Assembly: GCA_017694785.1 (NCBI GenBank)
Contig: JADIMK010000019.1
Span: 1 to 46,244, forward strand
Direction of reading: 5' to 3'
From: Candidatus Cryptobacteroides intestinigallinarum
GTDB lineage: Bacteria; Bacteroidota; Bacteroidia; Bacteroidales; UBA932
DNA length: 46,244 nt
This document shows, piece by piece, positions 25,875 to 34,119 of the stretch. The number at the start of each line of letters is the position of its first letter. The first letter of the stretch is position 1. The position numbers and the translations under genes were made by a program. The notes under the pieces are model-generated. The model had not been told where the DNA came from. It did no database searches and saw nothing but the letters and a program-made list of their open reading frames with translations.

Positions 25875-28121
25875 ATGATAACGCTATTTGATAGAATAAT
25901 TGGAACGGCAGCTGCTGCAGTGGTGGCAATTGCCCCTGTGTTGACATCATGCGACTCTGTGGTGCCAGGTCCCGGACCTCTCTATGAAGGGGACTATGTC
26001 CTGTCGTCACAGGACGAGGTAAATGCCTTTCAGGCACATTCATCTCTGAACAGTCTTATAATAGAAGGCGAAGACATTACCGATCTTACGTCATTGGATG
26101 TCAAGGCTGCAGGATCGGTGACAATCAGGAATACCGGCATTACAGATCTGGTGTTGGACAACCTCAGTTCTGTCTCTACTGTATTCAGCATCAGTGCCAA
26201 CCCTAAACTGGAAAGCATAAGCTCGCTTGGGCTCAAGTTCTGCATAGGGGATGTTGAAGTTGAAGACAATCCTGTACTGACAGATATAAGCGGTTTCCTC
26301 AGCCTGAAGAAAATGTCGGGCAGATTTACTGTGACGGGTAATTCTGTCCTTGGTGAAGACAAGGCGGACCAGCCAGATACCTATGGACTGAATGTAATAA
26401 AATATCTCATTTCAAATGCCATTCTGGACATAGATAAAGTCACTTTGTCAAACAATCATCCTAAGGCGGCTACGGATCCGTCACTGATAGGTCAGGGCGA
26501 GTCGGAGGATGGCGTGTACAGCTACGACATAAAGTCTGATGCAGAAGCTGCTGCATTGAACATATCTTCCGGTATAGTCAAGAACCTTACCATATCCGGC
26601 GAAAACTTTACCAATGCCGGACTTGTAAGCCTGTCGTCAAAGATAAAGACTGTCCAGGGTACGGTGACAATAGACGGCGCCGCAATAACCACTACTGAAC
26701 AGTTCTTTGAAAAGATAGACTGTCAGGGCAGCATCATACTTAGAAATCTGGAGAACTCCGATACAGACGGTACCAACAGATTCTTCAATACAAACGGATT
26801 CAAGGCATATACACACATAAAGGGAGACCTTGTCCTTGAAAACATTCCATATCTTGTCCATTGGGGACCGGGCAACGGATTTGCGCAGATAACACAGGTG
26901 GACGGCGACCTGACCATACGCAACAGCGGAATGCAGCAGCTTGCATTCAATTCTCTTGAAAGGGTAGGTGGAACATTTACACTTGACCATAACTGTATTG
27001 AACTGTATACCGGCTTCCTCTGGAACCTGTCGACTAATCTTACCTATATCGGCAATGACCTTGTTTATACGGACAATGACCATATCAATGGCCTGGCCGG
27101 ACTGGAGAAGATTACCCATATCGGCGGCAATGTCACCATTACCGGCAACGGCACCGATCCGTCTGCGGGAGGTATCTTGTTTGAGACAGGCAACGGGCGT
27201 ATAGGATTTGATCTGGTACAGTCCTGGATAGACAATGGAGTCGTAAGTCCTGATGCGGTCATCATATGTAAATACGCTGATGGTACGGATGTGAAATTCA
27301 ATGCACCGGAGCCTGAAGAATACAAGAGCTATGTAATCAAAGGAAGGGATGAACTTCTGGCTTTCGCGCCTGAAGATGGATCGGCAGGGATGGAAATCGT
27401 ACAGGACCTTACTGTCCTTGGCAACGGTGATGTCATCTCGGACAACGACATGTCCTTTTTAAAGCTCCGTGTCGAGAAAGTCGCTGGAAATCTGACTGTC
27501 GATGGCATCAGCGGCCTGACGACAACAGAGAATATGCTGGAGACGAACGGTTCTGGTTTCCGTGTGGAAGGAAGTATCATTTTCAGGAATTGTCCGGAAC
27601 TCATGAACCTTAACGCGTTCAGGTTTGTGGATACGGTAGGTGGAGACCTCGTCTTTGAGAATTGTCCTAAGATAGCAACTACCTGGGGTTCTGGACAGTG
27701 TCTTTCCTTGATTGAAAGCATCGGAGGAGACCTGACGATAACCGGAGTCCAGGAAGCCATGTCCGGACTGACTTTCGAGAAGCTGAAAACCGTAGGAGGC
27801 AGCATGACAGTTTCTGGAAACAACGGGAACTTCTGGAATTTCCAGGGGATGGCAATTGAGTCAATAGGAGGAAACCTTACAATTGCCGACAACGGAAAAG
27901 TGAACGGCCTGGCAGGGTTTGAGAGCCTGAAGAAAGTCGGAGGCAACCTGACAGTGACAGGAAACGGTTCTTCTTCAGACGGCTACATCCCTGTAGAGAC
28001 TACCCAGGACCAGGTGGGACTGGACATGCTTGGCGACTTGTACCGTGCAGGGGTATTTTCAGCCGATGCCCGATTTGAAATAGAGTCCGGTGGTGTCACA
28101 TACGATATAAATGAACTGTGA
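25875..28121 (+). CDS. Surface lipoprotein built of three receptor L-domain/LRR-like modules
   Basis: 748 residues; lipobox VLTSC ends at Cys26. The rest is a parallel beta-helix-like repeat (xGxLTIxxN, VGGDLxFENCP, GNLTVTGN) arranged in three larger modules, about residues 39-200, 213-475 and 483-748. Each module opens with a Y-hydrophobic strand and a D/E-rich helix (YVLSSQDEVNAF, YSYDIKSDAEAAAL, YVIKGRDELLAF). Each closes with a helix of the type YGLNVIKYLISN, IGFDLVQSWIDNG or VGLDMLGDLYRAG. This resembles receptor L-domain/BspA-like surface proteins. Third gene of a SusC/SusD operon (11 bases after SusD), so it may be a surface glycan-binding protein. Ligand unknown. Confidence 0.7.
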   Translation: MITLFDRIIGTAAAAVVAIAPVLTSCDSVVPGPGPLYEGDYVLSSQDEVNAFQAHSSLNSLIIEGEDITDLTSLDVKAAGSVTIRNTGITDLVLDNLSSVSTVFSISANPKLESISSLGLKFCIGDVEVEDNPVLTDISGFLSLKKMSGRFTVTGNSVLGEDKADQPDTYGLNVIKYLISNAILDIDKVTLSNNHPKAATDPSLIGQGESEDGVYSYDIKSDAEAAALNISSGIVKNLTISGENFTNAGLVSLSSKIKTVQGTVTIDGAAITTTEQFFEKIDCQGSIILRNLENSDTDGTNRFFNTNGFKAYTHIKGDLVLENIPYLVHWGPGNGFAQITQVDGDLTIRNSGMQQLAFNSLERVGGTFTLDHNCIELYTGFLWNLSTNLTYIGNDLVYTDNDHINGLAGLEKITHIGGNVTITGNGTDPSAGGILFETGNGRIGFDLVQSWIDNGVVSPDAVIICKYADGTDVKFNAPEPEEYKSYVIKGRDELLAFAPEDGSAGMEIVQDLTVLGNGDVISDNDMSFLKLRVEKVAGNLTVDGISGLTTTENMLETNGSGFRVEGSIIFRNCPELMNLNAFRFVDTVGGDLVFENCPKIATTWGSGQCLSLIESIGGDLTITGVQEAMSGLTFEKLKTVGGSMTVSGNNGNFWNFQGMAIESIGGNLTIADNGKVNGLAGFESLKKVGGNLTVTGNGSSSDGYIPVETTQDQVGLDMLGDLYRAGVFSADARFEIESGGVTYDINEL

Positions 28122-28171
28122 CATCCGTATTGAGATTTTAGCATGATCTTTTTTGAAACGAGTAGAATATT

Positions 28172-29470
28172 ATGAAAGATATATCGATATTGCTGAAGAC
28201 AGTCCTGCTGGCTTTCCTGACAGTCCTTGCTGTCTCATGTGAAAAGAAATGGGATACTTCCGAATGGCCGGCAATCCCGGAAGTGCCGGATCCGATGCCG
28301 AATACCGGCAATTATGAAGTTTCAGGAGGAAAGATTTCCCATGAAGTGCTTAACAACTATCTCTCAAGAGCTGTGACAGAGGCGGAATTTCTCTGCAGCG
28401 AAGGTCTCAGCAATGACGGAGATTACGGGAAAGAGGATGACGAAAGGATGCTGCTTAACATAGGCGCTAAATTCATAGGACGCTCAATCTATGTGTGGAA
28501 CCATGAAGAGCTTTTCCTCAATGATGACTGGCTCGGAAATGCTGAAGAAAAAATCGACAGGATGCTCACCAAGGATCCTGACCTGATGTTCCAGGCCGGC
28601 ATGTTTGAAACAGTTTCAACCAAAGTCAATGACATACCTGTTCCTGAATGGGTATTCGAGGCTTTCGGTAAAACTGCCGAAAAGCGCAATTTCAATTTTG
28701 ATTCCATGAAAGATGAAAACAATGTATTCGTCGGTCAATGGGGAAACGGTACATGTGTGCCGGACATGTCCCGGGAGGAAACCCGTATGTGGTTCTATTA
28801 CATGGCGGTGAGATACATGGAAATAGGCATTGAAGCATTCCATCTCGGACAGGTGATGCTGATGGCATCCATGGGAGATTCTGACGCTGATTATGCCGGA
28901 TTCAGTGACCTTTTCTCAAGAATAAGGCAAGCGGCAGCGACAAAAGCCAGAAGAGGTACGGTCATATTTGACGGACATCTTACAAACGGTGGAATTGTCA
29001 TAGACGGAAACCATCTTTTCGACTTTACTTCATTCCCTCTCAGGGCAAAGGAAGTGTCCGGTGAGCCTATCAAGGCTGAACTCAAGAAAGGTTTCAACGA
29101 CTGTATAATAGGATACACAAAAGCCGGTGTGACTCCAAGCGGATGGTATTGTGAAAGACTTCCATATATCCTGGAATTCGATAACTTCGGGATGGGAGTC
29201 CCCGGAGATTCCAGCCTGTCCGATGCATTTGTATGGGGGTATGATGAGATATCCTGGTTCAGCCAGCTGGATGATTCCGAGGAGCAGGAATGGCTGAAGT
29301 ATGCTTTTGACTATCTCAACAGGGTTGATCCTGTCGGCTATATTGAAGTGCCAGGCCTGAGGGTTTCCGTAGGCGGAAAGGATCCTTTCTACAGATGCAA
29401 TACCGCCAGCGACGCATGTCCGGAAGGCAGATCACTTGAAAACACAATCAAAGAACTTTGGTCAAGATGA
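28172..29470 (+). CDS. Lipoprotein of unrecognised family, probable TIM-barrel hydrolase (paralogue A)
   Basis: I do not recognise the family. 432 residues: lipobox LAVSC, a Pro/Glu/Asp linker (about 24-45), then one domain of about 380 residues. Alternating hydrophobic strands and helices suggest a barrel: AKFIGRSIYVW, PDLMFQAGMFE, GIEAFHLGQVMLM, RGTVIFDGHL, FNDCIIGYT, YILEFDNFG, FVWGYDEISWF. Acidic residues in these strands (E in GMFE, E in GIEAFH, D in FDGH, E and D in LEFDNFG, DE in YDEISWF) are shared with the next gene and could form an active site. It is 50 bases after the L-domain gene and overlaps the next start by ATGA. Likely a surface glycosidase or binding protein of the same glycan locus; function is inference. 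Confidence 0.6.
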   Translation: MKDISILLKTVLLAFLTVLAVSCEKKWDTSEWPAIPEVPDPMPNTGNYEVSGGKISHEVLNNYLSRAVTEAEFLCSEGLSNDGDYGKEDDERMLLNIGAKFIGRSIYVWNHEELFLNDDWLGNAEEKIDRMLTKDPDLMFQAGMFETVSTKVNDIPVPEWVFEAFGKTAEKRNFNFDSMKDENNVFVGQWGNGTCVPDMSREETRMWFYYMAVRYMEIGIEAFHLGQVMLMASMGDSDADYAGFSDLFSRIRQAAATKARRGTVIFDGHLTNGGIVIDGNHLFDFTSFPLRAKEVSGEPIKAELKKGFNDCIIGYTKAGVTPSGWYCERLPYILEFDNFGMGVPGDSSLSDAFVWGYDEISWFSQLDDSEEQEWLKYAFDYLNRVDPVGYIEVPGLRVSVGGKDPFYRCNTASDACPEGRSLENTIKELWSR

Positions 29471-30744
29471 AAAGTATGAACAGACGATTATTTGGCGCTG
29501 TCACCGCAATTGCGGTGACGGCAGCAAGCCTGACAGGCTGTAAGGAAACGGACGGTCAGGACTGGGAATTTGACGGAAGCATTTCCCCTGAGGTGCTTGA
29601 CAATTATCTGTCACGGGCCATGACTCTGACAGAGTTCCTCACTGTTGACCCGTATTGCATCGACGGTTCATATCCGGACAAGCAGGCAGACATTGATCTG
29701 ATAAGGGATGCCGGAGTCAAATTCGTCGGCAGGTCTATCTACCGCTGGGGCCATGAAGAAGTGCTCAATGATCCGGCATTCTGGTCAGGTGCGAAAGCCC
29801 TCGTTGACAAAGTCCACGAGGTGGATCCTGATATCATTTTCCAGGCAGGAATCTTTGAGGCTGTCTATAGGAATGTTGAAACCGTACATATTCCGCAATG
29901 GGCATTCCATGCTCTCGGCTTGCCTGCGGAAGACAGGAATTTCAGGTATTCTGACATGCTTTTCCCGGACGGCCTTTTTGTTGACCAGTGGGGACCTGGC
30001 GGGAGTGTCCCGGATATCCGTCAGATGGAAACTCAGCTGTGGTTTATGTATCTGGTGGGATCATATGTTGACATAGGAGTTGAATCCATACATCTTGGCC
30101 AGGTCATGCTCATGGGTGCGAAAGATGAAGGATGGCGTAGCTGGGAAGGGTTCCTTGACAAGGCAAGACAGTATGCGGGGCCGAGGGCAAGACGTCATCT
30201 TGTGATGTTCGACGCCCATGCCGGGAGCCGGGGCATGATTGTCGAAGGGAACAGGAGCCTCCTGGATTTCAATGCATACCCTCTTAGAGTAAAGGAAGTG
30301 CCGGAAAGGCCTATGGAAGGAGTCCTGGAGGTCGGCTTCCTTGATGCCCTCTATTGCAAGAGTCCGGCTTGTGTGACTCCGAGCGGCTGGTATTGTGATG
30401 CCTTGCCGTATCTTGTGGAATTCGACAATTTCGGACCAGGACCGAATCCAGGCACAGCAGACCTGAATGATCACTTTGTCTGGGGCTATGATGAGATATC
30501 GTGGTTCTATGGCCTGTCACATGAAGATAAGGTGGCCTGGCTGGAATATGCCTACAAGTGGATAGAGGAAACAGATCCGGCAGGACATCTTGAAATGCCG
30601 GGTGCCCGAGTCATCAACACTGGAGAAGGACCTGTATTCATATCCAGGGCTGTCGCCAACAACGCTCAGATTAAGACAGGGATGGATATAGGTGATGCCA
30701 TCTGCCGTTTATGGAACGGAACAGAACCCCAGGTCCGGAAATGA
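29467..30744 (+). CDS. Lipoprotein of unrecognised family, paralogue B of the preceding gene
   Basis: Start chosen at ATG 29467, which overlaps the preceding TGA as ATGA (translational coupling); ATG 29476 is an alternative. 425 residues with lipobox SLTGC, then directly the same domain as paralogue A without the long linker. Shared blocks are ISPEVLDNYLSRAMT, AGVKFVGRSIYRWGHEE, FQAGIFEAV, GVESIHLGQVMLM, VMFDAHAG, AYPLRVKEVP, CVTPSGWYCDALPY, VEFDNFGPG and FVWGYDEISWF. The arrangement indicates a tandem duplication followed by divergence. Conserved acidic residues suggest both copies are active. It is the last gene of the operon, ahead of the hairpin at 30752. Family not recognised. Confidence 0.6.
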   Translation: MKSMNRRLFGAVTAIAVTAASLTGCKETDGQDWEFDGSISPEVLDNYLSRAMTLTEFLTVDPYCIDGSYPDKQADIDLIRDAGVKFVGRSIYRWGHEEVLNDPAFWSGAKALVDKVHEVDPDIIFQAGIFEAVYRNVETVHIPQWAFHALGLPAEDRNFRYSDMLFPDGLFVDQWGPGGSVPDIRQMETQLWFMYLVGSYVDIGVESIHLGQVMLMGAKDEGWRSWEGFLDKARQYAGPRARRHLVMFDAHAGSRGMIVEGNRSLLDFNAYPLRVKEVPERPMEGVLEVGFLDALYCKSPACVTPSGWYCDALPYLVEFDNFGPGPNPGTADLNDHFVWGYDEISWFYGLSHEDKVAWLEYAYKWIEETDPAGHLEMPGARVINTGEGPVFISRAVANNAQIKTGMDIGDAICRLWNGTEPQVRK

Positions 30745-30751
30745 TGTGCAG

Positions 30752-30787
30752 TTCAGGAAGTCATCTGACTATGGATGACTTCCTGAA
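30752..30787. terminator. Bidirectional terminator between convergent genes
   Basis: Perfect 14-base inverted repeat TTCAGGAAGTCATC / GATGACTTCCTGAA with loop TGACTATG, followed on the plus strand by ACTTTTCC. It lies 8 bases after the stop of the plus-strand operon, and its right part covers the last codons and the stop (30761-30763) of the minus-strand AraC gene. Confidence 0.75.
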
Positions 30788-31633
30788 ACTTTTCCTGTAG
30801 TCACTAGGGGTACATCCTATGCGCTCTTTGAATACCTTGTTGAAATTGGAAAGATTGTTGAATCCGCATTCATAACATATTTCAGAAATATTATGCTCTG
30901 TCTTTGACAGGAGTTCTTTCGCACAGTCAATCCTGAATCCGGTCAGGTAATCCCAGAAATTGTGTCTTGTGCGCATCTTGAAAAACCTGCTGACAGAAGA
31001 AGCTGACATTCCGACAAGTGCTCCTATTTCCTCAAGAGATATCTTGTTCTGGTAGTTCTTTGATACATATTGTATTATTTTGTTGATGCGCCTGCTGTGC
31101 GAAAACTTGACATCATGGCTCCCCGAGCCGATGACGGTGCAGTCTTCATCCTTTGACAGGGCAAGTTCATGAAGTATTTGCAGGAAAAGTATCGCACCCT
31201 CAAAGCCTTCTGTCTTTGTGAGTGCAATGAGCTTGTCGGTTACTTTTCCCGCTATCTTTTTTGAGAACTTGAGTCCGGGGACCGGCTTGTCCAGCATGTC
31301 CTTTATCTCCTTGAACTGGACGGTGCCGAAGATGCCGAAAGAGGGCATGTCCTTGCTGAACTGGACCACGACCACTTCACAGGTCTTGTCTCCGCTGGCT
31401 TCGTCCTGCTTATAGCAGTGCAGGACATCCGGGCTGATTATTGTCAGGTCAATGTCTGAAAAATCTTCTACGATATTGCCGACTATCCGTTTCCCGGTTG
31501 CATTGAGCGTGAGGTTGAGCTCATAGTCTTCATGGAAATGAAGAGGAAAATCCATCTTGTTGTAGGGCCAGTAGTTCGCTATGAACAGGCTGTCCTGGCT
31601 TAGCGGAGTAATTTCTTTTAGAATATATTTCAT
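30761..31633 (-). CDS. AraC-family transcriptional regulator with N-terminal cupin domain
   Basis: 290 residues. An N-terminal cupin-like sensor (FPLHFHEDYELNLTL, ISPDVLHCY) is followed by two C-terminal HTH motifs of about 100 residues: INKIIQYVSKNYQNKISLEEIGALVGMSASSVSRFFK and, later, NISEICYECGFNNLSNFNKVFKE with the AraC closing IGCTPSDYRK. One-component activators of this type sense a small sugar in the cytosol. It is divergent from the GH92 gene and converges on the second SusC/SusD operon, so it is the most likely local regulator of one or both. It could also serve the minus-strand sugar operon. Confidence 0.9.
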   Translation of the reverse strand: MKYILKEITPLSQDSLFIANYWPYNKMDFPLHFHEDYELNLTLNATGKRIVGNIVEDFSDIDLTIISPDVLHCYKQDEASGDKTCEVVVVQFSKDMPSFGIFGTVQFKEIKDMLDKPVPGLKFSKKIAGKVTDKLIALTKTEGFEGAILFLQILHELALSKDEDCTVIGSGSHDVKFSHSRRINKIIQYVSKNYQNKISLEEIGALVGMSASSVSRFFKMRTRHNFWDYLTGFRIDCAKELLSKTEHNISEICYECGFNNLSNFNKVFKERIGCTPSDYRKSFRKSSIVR

Positions 31634-31670
31634 CAGAGGTTGCCGGTCGGCGCTTTTAATTCTATATTTA

Positions 31671-31684
31671 CAAATATAACTTTA
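31671..31684. promoter_or_regulatory. Overlapping divergent promoter elements, AraC gene and GH92 gene
   Basis: The reverse strand reads TATATTTG at 31671-31678 (exact TAnnTTTG), 38 bases before the AraC start. The forward strand reads TAACTTTA at 31677-31684, one mismatch from the consensus, 36 bases before ATG 31720. The two -7 elements touch, so binding of polymerase to one would exclude the other. Confidence 0.45.
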
Positions 31685-31719
31685 TTTTACGACAATCATT
31701 TGAAATCCATATCCGTATC

Positions 31720-33999
31720 ATGAAAAATAATCTATTGACCAGTCTTTTCCTGATTATGCTTGTCTCGCTGAACTCATGTAAGGAAAAGACTCCTGAAGAA
31801 TATGTCGATCCCAATATTGGAGGCGTGGCGCCTCTTCTGACCAATGTGATGCCCCAGGTGCACCGTCCTCATTCGATGGTGAGGGTATTTCCGGTTACGG
31901 AACCACGGCTCAGCGACAGGTATTTTTCAGACAGGATCTATGGCATAACATTGAACATGCCGCGCTACAGGCTCGGGTATACTACGTCTGTCATGCCGTT
32001 CTATGCTCCTTTCCCGGCCGAAGCAGAAAGCGTTTCTTCGTGGTATGACCATGGCATTGAGCAGCTTCATCCATGGTATCATGGGATATGGCTGGAAGAT
32101 TATGGGATCAAAGCCGAATGGACAACTTCGGAAAGGGCTGTCTGCTATCGGTTTGACTATACCGGAGGGCATGTCCCAATGGATTCCGGTGCAATATCAG
32201 GCACGCCTGAGCCTGGCTTCCTGATAAGGCTCGTATCCGGAGGGGAGATAACCCGGAGGGGAGAAAATGTCATAAGCGGTTGGGAGAGTGTCGACTATGC
32301 CAGGCAGTATTTCTATGCTGTAGCAGACCGCCCTTTCAGCGGCGAGTCCCGATTTGAAGATGAAGCCTCATCGGGCGTGATGTTCTCTTTTGCAAAAGAA
32401 GAAAATGCACCATGTGTCGTGACGGTCAAAGTAGGCATATCTTATATAAGCGAGGAGCAGGCAAAGGAAAACCTGGAGAAAGAGATCGGCGGGATCTCGT
32501 TTGATGACCTTGCTGAAGAAAGCCGTTGCATATGGGCGGAATCCCTTGGCCGGATAAAGGTTTCGGGCGGGACAGAAAGAGAAAAAAGGATTTTCTATAC
32601 GTCCTTGTACAGGACAGAAGAGCGGATGGTGTGCCAGAGCGAATACGGCCGGTATTACAGCGGATTTGACAGGAAGGTTCATGAAGATGACCGTCCGTTC
32701 TACAATGACGACTGGTCTTGGGATACATACCGTAATCTGCATGCCCTCGGTTTTATCCTTGACCCGGAACGTAAGGCTCATGAAATGCAGTCTTATGCAA
32801 GAATGTACAGACAGTGGGGATGGGTGCCGCAGTTCCCGGAACTGACCGAATGGGGCGGAGACTGGTTCGAAGGAGCCTCCCCGGACTGGCACGGGGATCC
32901 GATGATCGGCAATCATGTTGCATCGATAGCTGCTGAAGCAATCAGAAAGGGGATTACGGATTTTGATATAGAGACATTATATGAAGGACTAAGAAAAAAT
33001 TCATTGGAAGGGACTATGATTCCATGGCGTGCCGGCAAGGCTAGGACTCCGGATATCTTCTATAATGAACATGGATATTTTCCGGCCCTAGCTCCTGGCG
33101 AGAAAGAACCTTACGATTATATAGACGACGGTTGGGAAAAACGTCAGGCGGTTTCGGTCACTTTGGAACACAGCTATGACGACTGGTGCCTTGCCAAAAT
33201 CGCAGAATATCTTGAAAAAAAAGAAGATGCAGAACTTTTCTATACACGTTCCCGCAACTATCTGAATCTATGGAATCCGGAGATCGGGTATTTCGCACCG
33301 AAAGATTCATCGGGAAAATGGGTGGAGCCGTTTGACCCTCAACTTTGTGACGGTTATGGCGCCAGAAGCTGGTTCGCGGAAGTAAATGCCTGTGTACATG
33401 TCTTTCATGTGCAGCATGACATTCCGGAGCTCATATCATTGATGGGTGGACCAGATCGCTTCGTGTCACGGATTGACAAAGCATATAATGAATCGCCGGA
33501 GATATCAAAATGGAAATTCATGGGACTTATGCCTGATGCTACCGGACTCCAGGGGATGATTCCTGCCGGAAATGAACCTGCGTTCCATATCCCGTGGCTT
33601 TATAATTATGCCGGACAGCCATGGAAGACACAGCACAGGGTGCGTCAGGTTGCAGACGTATGGTTTGATGACAGTCCTCTCGGTCTCAATGGAGACGAAG
33701 ACGGAGGTGCCCTGTGTGCCTGGTATGTCTTTGCTGCAATGGGCATCTATCCTGTCAATCCAGTCTCTGGAGAATATGCCTTGAGTGCTCCTTTCTTTGA
33801 GAAGACGGAAATAACCCTTCCTGATGGAAAGGTGTTCAGGATAAGTGCGCCGGATGCATCCTCCCGGAACAAGTACATTGCTTCTGTCTGGCTCAACGGG
33901 ACACGGCTTGCCCGGCCTTTCATTACTCATGAGGACATCATGTCCGGTGGCGAACTCACATTCCGGTTGAGCGACAGGCCATGTTATGATGCCTTCTAA
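31720..33999 (+). CDS. GH92 family alpha-mannosidase, divergent member (lipoprotein)
   Basis: 759 residues; lipobox SLNSC, then YVDPNIGG, the position where GH92 enzymes have the mature N-terminal beta-sandwich. Catalytic-domain landmarks: RRTL-like IFYTSLYRT, FYNDDWSWDTYRNLHAL, AEVNACVHVFHVQHDIPELISLMGG (E554 aligns with the family catalytic acid), GNEPAFHIPWLYNYAGQPWKTQ (about 616-632), and GLNGDEDGGALCAWYVFAAMGIYPVNP (from 655). Usual GH92 wording is GTGGHGHTYPGA near the N-terminus and GNDDCGQMSAWY at the C-terminal motif. The first is missing here and the second altered, so specificity may differ from alpha-1,2-mannosidase. GH92 enzymes are calcium-dependent exo-alpha-mannosidases of the cell surface or periplasm. 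Confidence 0.87.
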   Translation: MKNNLLTSLFLIMLVSLNSCKEKTPEEYVDPNIGGVAPLLTNVMPQVHRPHSMVRVFPVTEPRLSDRYFSDRIYGITLNMPRYRLGYTTSVMPFYAPFPAEAESVSSWYDHGIEQLHPWYHGIWLEDYGIKAEWTTSERAVCYRFDYTGGHVPMDSGAISGTPEPGFLIRLVSGGEITRRGENVISGWESVDYARQYFYAVADRPFSGESRFEDEASSGVMFSFAKEENAPCVVTVKVGISYISEEQAKENLEKEIGGISFDDLAEESRCIWAESLGRIKVSGGTEREKRIFYTSLYRTEERMVCQSEYGRYYSGFDRKVHEDDRPFYNDDWSWDTYRNLHALGFILDPERKAHEMQSYARMYRQWGWVPQFPELTEWGGDWFEGASPDWHGDPMIGNHVASIAAEAIRKGITDFDIETLYEGLRKNSLEGTMIPWRAGKARTPDIFYNEHGYFPALAPGEKEPYDYIDDGWEKRQAVSVTLEHSYDDWCLAKIAEYLEKKEDAELFYTRSRNYLNLWNPEIGYFAPKDSSGKWVEPFDPQLCDGYGARSWFAEVNACVHVFHVQHDIPELISLMGGPDRFVSRIDKAYNESPEISKWKFMGLMPDATGLQGMIPAGNEPAFHIPWLYNYAGQPWKTQHRVRQVADVWFDDSPLGLNGDEDGGALCAWYVFAAMGIYPVNPVSGEYALSAPFFEKTEITLPDGKVFRISAPDASSRNKYIASVWLNGTRLARPFITHEDIMSGGELTFRLSDRPCYDAF

Positions 34000-34015
34000 G
34001 CCGAATCGGATGATT

Positions 34016-34031
34016 GAAATTACAGAATTTC
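34016..34031 (+). terminator. Weak terminator-like hairpin after the GH92 gene
   Basis: GAAATT, four-base loop ACAG, AATTTC, 17 bases after the GH92 stop. The stem is short and AT-rich and only ATTT follows, so this is a weak candidate. Confidence 0.3.
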
Positions 34032-34065
34032 ATTTAAAACTTGGTTTGAATTAAATATTTTAATG

Positions 34066-34095
34066 TTGGAAATTAGAAATCTTTACTTATCTTTG
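34066..34095 (+). promoter_or_regulatory. Bacteroidetes-type promoter of the hydrogenase operon
   Basis: TTGG at 34066-34069, 18-base spacer, TATCTTTG at 34088-34095 (exact TAnnTTTG). Predicted transcription start near 34102, giving a leader of about 18 bases before ATG 34120. Confidence 0.6.
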
Positions 34096-34119
34096 TTTCT
34101 GCTCTAATCTGATTTTAGA

